NCBI GenBank assembly: GCA_036506495.1
Contig: DASXRQ010000008.1
Location: 1-50,858 of the forward strand
DNA length: 50,858 nucleotides
DNA from: DASXRC01 sp036506495
GTDB lineage: Bacteria; Actinomycetota; Actinomycetes; Mycobacteriales; Micromonosporaceae
Direction of reading: 5' to 3'
Positions 45,129 through 50,858 of this stretch are shown one piece after another. Position 1 is the stretch's first letter. Every line of letters starts with the position of its first letter. The notes beneath the pieces were generated by a model, which saw only the letters and a program-made list of their open reading frames with translations, made no database searches and was not told where the DNA came from. Position numbers and translations under genes: made by a program.

Positions 45129-46227
45129 GCTCGATCAACTCCACAAACCGGTCGAAGAGGTAGTCGGCGTCGTGCGGGCCGGCCGCCGCCTCCGGGTGGT
45201 ACTGGACGGTGAACGCCGGCACGTCCAGGCACCGCAGGCCCTCGACCACGCCGTCGTTGAGGCACACGTGGCTGACCTCGACGTCCCCGAAGGCCGTGGC
45301 GACGGCCCCCGACGCCGGCGCCTCCACCGCGAAGCCGTGGTTGTGCGCGGTGACCTCAACCCGGCCGGTCGCCCGGTCGAGCACGGGCTGGTTGATGCCG
45401 CGATGGCCGTACCCCAGCTTGTAGGTCCCGAAGCCCAGCGCCCGGCCGAGGATCTGGCTGCCGAAGCAGATGCCGAACAGCGGGATCCGCCGGCTCATCA
45501 CGTCACCGGCCAGCCCGACCGCGTGGTCCGCGGTCGCCGGGTCGCCGGGGCCGGGCGAGAGGAACACCGCGTCCGGCCGCACGGCGAGCAGATCGTCCAG
45601 TGTGGACGACGCAGGCAGCACGTGGGTGGCGACCCCGCGGGCGGCCAGCCGTCGCGGCACGTTGCGCTTGATGCCCAGGTCGAGGGCGGCCACCGTGAAC
45701 CGGTGCTCGCCCTCAGCCTCCACCGCGTACGCCGCAGGCGTGGTCACCTCGCCGGACAGGTCCGCGCCCAGCATCGCCGGCGAGGCCAGCACCCGCCGCC
45801 GCAGCGTCGCCGGGTCGGTCTCCACACTGGACACACCGACCCGCATCGCGCCGCCTTCGCGCAGGTGCCGGGTCAGTGCCCGGGTGTCGATGCCGGCGAT
45901 GCCGACCACGCCCTCGGCGGCGAGCCGATCCTCCAGCTCCCCGGTGGCCCGCCAGTTGGAACCGCGCCGCGCCGGGTCGCGCACCACATACCCGGCCACC
46001 CAGATCCGGTCGGACTCGTCGTCCTCGTCGTTGACCCCGGTGTTGCCGATGTGCGGCGCGGTCTGCACGACGACCTGACGGTGGTACGACGGGTCGGTCA
46101 GCGTCTCCTGGTAGCCAGTCATCGCGGTGCTGAAGACCGCCTCGCCGAACGCCTCGCCAACGCTGCCGTACGCCTCGCCCCGGAACGTCCGCCCGTCCTC
46201 GAGGACGAGGAGCGCCGCGCGTCTCAC
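45121..46227 (-). CDS. carA: carbamoyl-phosphate synthase small chain
   Basis: This glutaminase subunit releases ammonia from glutamine for CarB. The 368-residue protein has an N-terminal CPSase domain (ALLVLEDGRTFRGEAYGS, TGYQETLTDPSYHRQ) and a class I amidotransferase domain with Cys254 in FGICFGSQI. The triad is completed by His and Glu in VQYHPEAAAGP. The residue two after the catalytic Cys-Phe-Gly is Ser rather than the common His. The start overlaps the pyrC stop. Confidence 0.96.
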
Positions 46228-47501
46228 CGGACGGCCTTCCCGTCGAGGACGGTCGGCTCACCGCGCAGGAACGTGGCGACGACCCGCCCCGGCAGGGTCA
46301 TGCCGGCGTACGGCGTGTTGCGGCTACGGCTCGCGAGCCCGGCCGGTTCGATCGTGCGGCGCGCGGCGGGGTCGACGAGCGTGAGGTTGGCCGGGACGCC
46401 CGGACCGGGGTCACGGCCGTGGTCGGTCAGGCCGGCGATGCGCGCGGGCGCGCGGGACATCCGCTCGGCGACGCCGTCCCAGCCGAGGGCGTCGGTCGAG
46501 AGCACGACCGACAGCGCGGTCTCCAGGCCGAGCATGCCCGGCCGCGCGTACGCCCATTCGCACTCCTTGTCCTCCACCGCGTGCGGCGCGTGGTCGGTTG
46601 CCACCGCGTCGATGACCCCCTCGGCCAGCGCGGTCCGCAGCGCCACGACGTCGGCCGTGGTCCGCAGCGGAGGGTTGACCTTGTAGACCGGGTCGTAGCT
46701 GGCGGCCAGCGCGTCGGTGAGCAGCAGGTGATGCGGGGTCACCTCGGCGGTCACCCGGATGCCGCGCGCCCGCGCCTGGCGGAGGATCTCCACCGAGCCG
46801 GCCGTCGAAACATGGCATACGTGCAGCCGGGAGCCCACGTGGTCGGCGAGCAGCACATCCCGGGCGATGATCGCCTCTTCGGCGACCGCCGGCCAGCCGG
46901 CGAGGCCCAGCCGCGTCGCCACCTCGCCCTCGTGCATCTGCGCGCCCTCGGTCAGTCGCGGCTCCTCGGCGTGCTGGGCGATCACGCCGTCGAACGCCTT
47001 GACGTACTCCAGGGCCCGGCGCATCAGCCGGGGATCGGACACGCAGGCCCCGTCGTCGGAGAAGATCCGCACGGTAGCCGCGCCGGTGGCCATCGCTCCC
47101 AGCTCGGCGAGCCGCTCGCCGCGCAGGCCGACGGTGACGGCGCCGATCGGCTGGACGTCGACCAGACCGGCCTCGCGACCGAGCCGCCACACCTGCTCGA
47201 CCACGCCGGCGGTGTCGGCGACCGGGTCGGTGTTGGCCATCGCGCACACCGCCGTGTACCCTCCGAGCGCCGCCGCTCGCGAGCCGGTCTCGACGGTCTC
47301 GGCGTCCTCGCGGCCCGGTTCGCGCAGGTGGGTGTGCAGGTCGACCAGGCCCGGCAGCGCGACGAGACCGTCGGCGTCGACGACCTCGGCTCTCGTGTCG
47401 GCCAGGCCGTGGGCCACCTTCGCGACGACGCCGTCGCGGATCAGCAGGTCGGTCGGCTCGGCGCCGACCACGGAGACGCCCTTGATCAGGTACGCGCTCA
47501 C
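46224..47501 (-). CDS. pyrC: dihydroorotase
   Basis: It cyclises carbamoyl aspartate to dihydroorotate. The 425-residue amidohydrolase has the metal site DLHTHLREPG (His56, His58), AMANTDPVADT, metal ligands in HVCHVSTAGS and VTPHHLLLTD, and the catalytic Asp in ATDHAPH. The class I length and motifs match other Gram-positive enzymes. The ATG overlaps the end of pyrB. Confidence 0.96.
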   Translation of the reverse strand: MSAYLIKGVSVVGAEPTDLLIRDGVVAKVAHGLADTRAEVVDADGLVALPGLVDLHTHLREPGREDAETVETGSRAAALGGYTAVCAMANTDPVADTAGVVEQVWRLGREAGLVDVQPIGAVTVGLRGERLAELGAMATGAATVRIFSDDGACVSDPRLMRRALEYVKAFDGVIAQHAEEPRLTEGAQMHEGEVATRLGLAGWPAVAEEAIIARDVLLADHVGSRLHVCHVSTAGSVEILRQARARGIRVTAEVTPHHLLLTDALAASYDPVYKVNPPLRTTADVVALRTALAEGVIDAVATDHAPHAVEDKECEWAYARPGMLGLETALSVVLSTDALGWDGVAERMSRAPARIAGLTDHGRDPGPGVPANLTLVDPAARRTIEPAGLASRSRNTPYAGMTLPGRVVATFLRGEPTVLDGKAVR

Positions 47502-48424
47502 CGATGCAAACCTCCCAGCAGCAGGTACAGGACGGCCATCCGGACCGAGACGCCGTTGGCGACCTGCTCGACGATCGTCGAGCGGGCCGAGTCGGCAACC
47601 TCGGGCGCGATCTCCATGCCCCGGTTCATCGGACCCGGGTGCATGACGATGGCGTGCTCGGGTAGCCGGCTCATCCGGGCGGCGTCCAGGCCGTACCGCC
47701 GGGAGTACTCGCGCGCCGACGGGAAGTACGAATCCGCCATGCGCTCGCGCTGGACGCGCAACATCATCACGACGTCGCTCTCGCTGAGCGCCTCGTCGAG
47801 GTCGTACGACACCTCGATGCCGGGCGCGAGCGCGGTGCCGACGTCGACGGGCAGCAGCGTCGGCGGCCCGACGAGGGTGACCTTCGCGCCGAGTGTCGAC
47901 AGGAGCAGCACGTTCGACCGCGCCACCCGGCTGTGCAACACGTCACCGACGATCGACACGTGCAGGCCCTCGAGGCGACCGAGCCGCGACCGCATCGTGT
48001 ACGCGTCGAGCAGCGCCTGGGTCGGGTGCTCATGCGTGCCGTCGCCGGCGTTGAGTACCGAGCCGTCCACCCAGGCGGACAGCCGGTGCGGGGCGCCGCT
48101 CGCGGAGTGGCGGATCACGACCGCGTCCGCGCCCATGGCTTGCAGGGTCAGGGCGGTGTCCTTGAGGCTCTCCCCCTTGGAGACGCTGGACCCCTTGGCG
48201 GAGAAGTTGATCACGTCGGCGGAGAGCCGCTTGGCGGCCGCCTCGAACGAGATCCGTGTTCTGGTCGAGTCCTCGTAGAACAGGTTCACGACGGTCCGGC
48301 CACGCAGCGTCGGCAGCTTCTTGACCTCGCGGCCGGCGAGATTGGCCATCTCCACCGCGGTGTCCAGGATCAGCGTCGCGGTCGGCGCGTCCAGGTCCGC
48401 GGCTGACAACAGGTGTTTGATCAT
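47498..48424 (-). CDS. pyrB: aspartate carbamoyltransferase catalytic subunit
   Basis: It joins carbamoyl phosphate and aspartate, the committed pyrimidine step. The 308-residue protein has the carbamoyl-phosphate loop STRTR at 53-57, SKGESLKDTALTL, DGTHEHPTQALLDAYT and VMHPGPMNRGMEI. No pyrI-type regulatory subunit is present, so control is expected at the RNA level through PyrR. The ATG overlaps the pyrR stop (ATGA). Confidence 0.97.
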   Translation of the reverse strand: MIKHLLSAADLDAPTATLILDTAVEMANLAGREVKKLPTLRGRTVVNLFYEDSTRTRISFEAAAKRLSADVINFSAKGSSVSKGESLKDTALTLQAMGADAVVIRHSASGAPHRLSAWVDGSVLNAGDGTHEHPTQALLDAYTMRSRLGRLEGLHVSIVGDVLHSRVARSNVLLLSTLGAKVTLVGPPTLLPVDVGTALAPGIEVSYDLDEALSESDVVMMLRVQRERMADSYFPSAREYSRRYGLDAARMSRLPEHAIVMHPGPMNRGMEIAPEVADSARSTIVEQVANGVSVRMAVLYLLLGGLHR

Positions 48425-49029
48425 GGTGCGCCTCCGGTGTCTGCGAGGCGGTCGGGCTGCAGGCGGACCTCGTCCACGTGGTCGATCTCGGCGATCAGCA
48501 CCTTGACGCTCTCGGTGAGCGCCGTTGGGATGTTCTTGCCGACATAGTCGGCCCGGATCGGCAGCTGGCGGTGGCCGCGGTCGACGAGGACCGCGAGCTG
48601 GACGGAGCTCGGCCGGCCGAGGTCCTTGAGCGCGTCGAGCGCGGCCCGCACGGTGCGGCCGGAGAAGAGCACGTCGTCGACGAGGATCACGCGCCGGCCG
48701 TCGATGCCGCCCGCCGGCAGATCCGTGCGTCCGACGGCCCGCGCGGCGCGCAGTCGGAGGTCGTCGCGGTACAGGGTGATGTCGAGGGACCCGCACGGGA
48801 CGTCGACGCTCTCGAACGTGCGGATCCGGTCGGCCAGCCGTCGGGCCAGCGGCACCCCGCGGGTGGGGATGCCCAGCAGCACCGTGTCGCCGGCGCCATG
48901 GGTCTTCTCGAGAATCTGGTGTGCGATGCGATCCAGCACGCGCTGCATGTCGGCGCCGGAGAGAATGGCCTTGCCGTTCGAGTCGCCGGCCTCGGGGCCG
49001 GCCGGTGCGGCGGCCGCAGAGTGCGCCAA
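48421..49029 (-). CDS. pyrR: pyrimidine operon RNA-binding regulator PyrR / uracil phosphoribosyltransferase
   Basis: In the presence of UMP/UTP this protein binds a stem-loop in pyr mRNA; many homologues also convert uracil to UMP. The 202-residue protein has an added N-terminal tail, then ILSGADMQRVLDRIAHQILE, LLGIPTRGVPLARRLADRIR and the PRPP loop VILVDDVLFSGRTVRAALDA. The TTG start at 49029 follows GGAGG by six bases, and that ribosome-binding site lies in a PyrR loop. First gene of the pyr operon. Confidence 0.95.
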   Translation of the reverse strand: MAHSAAAAPAGPEAGDSNGKAILSGADMQRVLDRIAHQILEKTHGAGDTVLLGIPTRGVPLARRLADRIRTFESVDVPCGSLDITLYRDDLRLRAARAVGRTDLPAGGIDGRRVILVDDVLFSGRTVRAALDALKDLGRPSSVQLAVLVDRGHRQLPIRADYVGKNIPTALTESVKVLIAEIDHVDEVRLQPDRLADTGGAP

Positions 49030-49035
49030 AGCGGA

Positions 49036-49073
49036 CCTCCTTCCCCGCCTCGCTGGACGGGTCGTTAAAGGAT
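49036..49073 (-). promoter_or_regulatory. PyrR-binding RNA loop overlapping the pyrR ribosome-binding site
   Basis: The minus strand reads CCTTTAACGACCCGTCC then AGCGAGGCGGGGAAGGAGG, matching the PyrR loop pattern (CCUUUAA, spacer, GUCCAG-GAGGC). The lower stem pairs ATCCTT with AAGGAGG, and GACCCG or CCCG pairs with CGGGG. The GGAGG that serves pyrR forms the closing side of the stem. PyrR binding would thus hide the ribosome-binding site, giving translational repression as described in mycobacteria rather than the terminator switch of Bacillus. Confidence 0.85.
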
Positions 49074-49235
49074 GCCGATGTCCGGTCCGTCCGCCATGGT
49101 GGACGGGTCGGGAGTTCACCGAAGGTTACCAGCGTGACGGAGGTTACCCCGGGATTGGGTTCGCGTGGCGCGCCCTGGGCGTGCGAAATCCAGCGTGGTG
49201 GGGCCGATCTCGCCAACGTGTCGGTAACGGGGACT

Positions 49236-49275
49236 TGACCGAGTGTCCAATGCCCCGTACCGTCACGCTCCGTAG
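49236..49275 (+). promoter_or_regulatory. weaker candidate BldD boxes upstream of bldD
   Basis: TGACCGAGTGTCC (49236-49248) and TCACGCTCCGTAG (49263-49275) each match the TnAC-N5-GTnA pattern with one half-site imperfect. They lie between the pyrR and bldD starts, in the presumed promoter region for both genes. Confidence 0.35.
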
Positions 49276-49302
49276 CGATTGCTGGGGAGACCCCCGGGGC
49301 CA

Positions 49303-49315
49303 TCACTGGGAGTGA
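49303..49315 (+). promoter_or_regulatory. BldD box over the bldD ribosome-binding site
   Basis: TCACTGGGAGTGA has both half-sites TnAC and GTnA perfectly placed with five bases between, the BldD operator pattern. Its middle contains GGGAG, the likely ribosome-binding site, eight bases before the bldD ATG. Autorepression by BldD is known in Streptomyces; the position here would put bound repressor in the 5' transcribed region. Confidence 0.6.
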
Positions 49316-49320
49316 CATCA

Positions 49321-49809
49321 ATGCCCTCTGAGTACGCCAAGTCCTTGGGCGCCCGCCTGCGCTCCATCCGCCAGCAGCAGGGCCTGTCCCTGCAGGGCGT
49401 GGAGGAGAAGTCGAACGGGCGCTGGAAGGCCGTCGTCGTCGGCTCGTACGAGCGCGGCGACCGGGCGGTAACCGTATCGCGCCTGGCCGAGCTGGCGGAC
49501 TTCTACCGAGTTCCCGTCTCGGAGCTCCTGCCCGACGGCAGCGGCATCCGGCACGAACCCACCAACAAGATCGTCCTCGACCTGGAGCGCCTCTACGACC
49601 AGGCTTCGGACGAGCTCGCCTACGTCGCCCGGTATGCGCGGGCGATCCAGCAGCAGCGTGGCGACTACAACGGCCGGGTCCTGTCGATCCGCGCCGACGA
49701 CCTGCGGGCCCTGGCGATCGTGTACGACTCGTCGCCGTCCGGGCTGATCGAGCGGCTCACCGAGCACGGCGTGCTCGTCGCCGACCCGCGGGCGTTCTTC
49801 GCCTCCTGA
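49321..49809 (+). CDS. bldD: developmental regulator BldD
   Basis: A transcription factor that, bound to a tetramer of cyclic di-GMP, represses sporulation genes in filamentous actinomycetes. The 162-residue protein has an XRE-type helix-turn-helix (about 5-72: AKSLGARLRSIRQQQGLSLQ, GSYERGDRAVTVSRLAELAD). The C-terminal ligand domain keeps the two-part motif RGD (113-115), eight residues, then RADD (124-127), like the RGD-X8-RQDD of Streptomyces. So cyclic di-GMP binding should be preserved. The ATG at 49321 gives MPSEYAK, the usual start. Divergent from pyrR; followed by a strong terminator. Confidence 0.95.
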   Translation: MPSEYAKSLGARLRSIRQQQGLSLQGVEEKSNGRWKAVVVGSYERGDRAVTVSRLAELADFYRVPVSELLPDGSGIRHEPTNKIVLDLERLYDQASDELAYVARYARAIQQQRGDYNGRVLSIRADDLRALAIVYDSSPSGLIERLTEHGVLVADPRAFFAS

Positions 49810-49818
49810 GACCCGACC

Positions 49819-49855
49819 CCGAGGGGTCCGTGCGCCGCAGGCGCGCGGACCCCTC
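49819..49855 (+). terminator. intrinsic terminator after bldD
   Basis: CGAGGGGTCCG pairs perfectly over 11 bases with CGGACCCCTCG; the 15-base apical part (TGCGCCGCAGGCGCG) can pair further. It lies nine bases after the bldD stop and separates bldD from the methyltransferase gene. Confidence 0.8.
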
Positions 49856-49871
49856 GCGCACCTCGCCGCCC

Positions 49872-49909
49872 TAAATAGCTGGCCGAACAGGCCGCGCCGC
49901 GCCTAGCCT
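49872..49909 (+). promoter_or_regulatory. candidate promoter of the erm-like gene, WhiB7-type layout
   Basis: TAGCCT at 49904-49909 could be a -10 box; 17 bases upstream is a poor -35 (GGCCGA, 49881-49886). Three bases before that lies the AT patch TAAATA (49872-49877), rare in this sequence. WhiB7-activated promoters of mycobacterial resistance genes have an AT-rich run just upstream of the -35. The match is suggestive only. Confidence 0.3.
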
Positions 49910-49944
49910 CACCGCGTAACCAGCATGTGCGACGAGGAGTGATC

Positions 49945-50055
49945 ATGTCGATGGTCATGGTCTTCCGTGGCCGGGCAACGACGGCGACGACGGCCGTCGG
50001 AGCGCTCGGCGCCACCGTCGACTCCGAACCCACTGGGAGCTCACACACTCGCTGA
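49945..50055 (+). CDS. putative leader peptide of the erm-like gene
   Basis: A 36-codon ORF starting MSMVMVFRGR. GAGGAG lies five bases before its ATG and is the only good ribosome-binding site in the area. It overlaps the start of the methyltransferase gene in another frame: that GTG is 22 bases inside this ORF. Residues 8-10 are Arg-Gly-Arg, the (R/K)-x-(R/K) pattern at which macrolide-bound ribosomes stall in known erm leaders such as that of ermD. The rest is rich in Ala and Thr. A regulatory rather than functional peptide is likely. Confidence 0.5.
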   Translation: MSMVMVFRGRATTATTAVGALGATVDSEPTGSSHTR

Positions 50056-50719
50056 CCACGTGGCGCGCCGCCTCGTGCGTGCAGCCGCGGTCGGCCCCGG
50101 TGACCTGGTCTTCGACCTCGGGGCGGGCGCGGGCGCGATCACGCTCCCGCTCGCCCGGACCGGCGCGCGGGTGCTCGCCGTCGAGCGCGACCCACGCGTC
50201 GCCCACCGGCTCGCCGCCGACCTCGAGCAGCACGACAACGTGCGGGTGATCACCGGCGACGCCCTCTCGGTTCCGCTGCCCGGCCGACCGTTCGTCGTAG
50301 TGGCGAACATCCCGTTCGCGATCACCACCGCCATCGTGCGCCGGTTGGTCGGGTCGCCGATGACCGGCGCGCACCTCGTCGTCGAGCGTGGCGCCGCGCG
50401 CCGCCTGTGTGCCGCCGTGCCCGGGCGCCCGGAGCTGCTCGGGTGGCAGGCGGCAGTTGAGTTCCAGTGGCTCTGGCCGGTGCCCGCCCACTGCTTCCGG
50501 CCGCCGCCCGCAGTGGACCGCGCCGTGCTCCGCATGCGCCGCCGCCCGCAGCCGCCGCCGCGCGAGCTCGCCTCGCTGCTGCGGTACGCCTTCCGCTCTC
50601 CGCGCGCCCCCGCGTCGCGCGTCGTGGGCCGTGCGGCGGCGCGGCGCGCCGGCATCGAGCCGGGCACCCCAGTCCTCGCCGTCACCGCGACGCAGTGGCT
50701 CGCCACCCTCCGGCCCTAG
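49967..50719 (+). CDS. Erm-like 23S rRNA adenine N6-methyltransferase
   Basis: A SAM-dependent enzyme of the Erm/KsgA family, 250 residues, likely giving macrolide-lincosamide-streptogramin resistance by modifying 23S rRNA. An Arg-rich start (RRRRRPSERS) and NPLGAHTLADHVARRLV lead to SAM motif I in DLVFDLGAGAGAITLPLA and the catalytic NIPF at 114-117; NIPF/NIPY is Erm-like, whereas KsgA has NLPY. The C-terminal part (FRPPPAVDRAVLRMRRR) is typical. The GTG has no ribosome-binding site of its own and sits inside the leader ORF. The stop shares CTAG with the convergent DUF222 gene. Confidence 0.85.
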   Translation: MAGQRRRRRPSERSAPPSTPNPLGAHTLADHVARRLVRAAAVGPGDLVFDLGAGAGAITLPLARTGARVLAVERDPRVAHRLAADLEQHDNVRVITGDALSVPLPGRPFVVVANIPFAITTAIVRRLVGSPMTGAHLVVERGAARRLCAAVPGRPELLGWQAAVEFQWLWPVPAHCFRPPPAVDRAVLRMRRRPQPPPRELASLLRYAFRSPRAPASRVVGRAAARRAGIEPGTPVLAVTATQWLATLRP

Positions 50720-50858
50720 TTTCGGCGGTGGAGGAGGTTGCGGCGGGGTCGGCGGTCCGGGTCGACCCGGGCCGGGGGCAGGAATTCGGGCAGTCCGTCG
50801 GCGGCGATGCGCACCGCCCAGTCGTCGTGGTGGATCAGCCGGTGGTGTCGGCCACATA
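50716..50858 (-). CDS. DUF222/HNH endonuclease family protein, C-terminal end
   Basis: Only the last 47 residues are in the window. They read RHHRLIHHDDWAVRIAADGL then PEFLPPARVDPDRRPRRN and end LLHRRN. The HHRLIHH and the proline-arginine tail are characteristic of the C terminus of actinobacterial DUF222 proteins with an HNH nuclease domain, often found in many copies per genome. The role is unsettled; the start lies beyond the right edge. Its stop overlaps that of the erm-like gene. Confidence 0.75.
   Translation of the reverse strand, partial: CGRHHRLIHHDDWAVRIAADGLPEFLPPARVDPDRRPRRNLLHRRN

Noticed and set aside
49945..50055. A frameshift joining the leader frame to the erm-like gene
   Set aside because: The gene frame from 49967 already contains the conserved N-terminal NPLGAH region and the methyltransferase core, so no frame change is needed. 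The short frame is better read as a leader.

Overview
The window is a very GC-rich stretch of actinobacterial chromosome. It is almost entirely core metabolism, and nearly every gene lies on the minus strand. Gene order (infC-rpmI-rplT-trmH-pheST-argCJBDFRGH, and pyrR-B-C-carAB-pyrD-F followed by mihF-gmk-rpoZ-coaBC-metK-priA), a BldD regulator divergent from pyrR, and a PriA lacking helicase motifs all point to a filamentous actinomycete. I favour Micromonosporaceae or a close relative. This is inferred from gene content; only about 108 bases of 16S rRNA are present.

Layout, left to right. 1-522: the 5' end of a 16S rRNA gene with its leader and promoter. 523-2484: tyrS and an AAG-type 3-methyladenine DNA glycosylase. 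2445-10855: the complete arginine operon argC-J-B-D-F-R-G-H, read right to left, with a candidate ArgR operator in front. 11072-17261: an unrecognised small gene, pheT, pheS, a tRNA/rRNA methyltransferase, rplT, rpmI and infC. infC appears to start at an ATC codon. 17597-22478: a PH-domain membrane protein, a secreted helical protein, a pyridoxamine-oxidase-fold protein, hisG/hisE, a DUF1992 protein, and a SigE-family sigma factor coupled to a GerMN/Gmad2 membrane protein. 22586-26359: riboflavin genes ribD-E-BA-H under an FMN riboswitch. 26497-31150: a REC-GGDEF response regulator, rpe, rsmB, fmt and def. 31344-32499: a cell-wall-anchor protein and a small ABM-like protein. 32620-38463: priA, metK, coaBC, rpoZ, gmk, mihF. 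38633-49029: the pyrimidine operon pyrR-B-C-carA-carB-pyrD-bioA-pyrF. 49321-50858: bldD, an Erm-like rRNA methyltransferase with an upstream leader ORF, and the end of a DUF222/HNH gene.

How the genes work together. The arginine and pyrimidine operons share carbamoyl phosphate (carAB feeds both argF and pyrB). Within each operon most genes overlap by four bases, which implies translational coupling. Regulation visible in the sequence includes ArgR, a PyrR RNA loop covering the pyrR ribosome-binding site, the FMN riboswitch, a BldD box over the bldD ribosome-binding site, a likely infC leader hairpin, a candidate attenuator with a 16-codon leader ORF before pheS, and a candidate macrolide-sensing leader before the erm-like gene.

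I see no CRISPR array, prophage, transposase, tRNA gene or defence island. The best candidates for something undescribed are small: the pheS leader, the erm leader, and a long near-perfect inverted repeat embedded in frame inside priA. Strand assignments and gene identities are firm. Exact starts at GTG/TTG codons and all regulatory calls were made by eye and are less certain.
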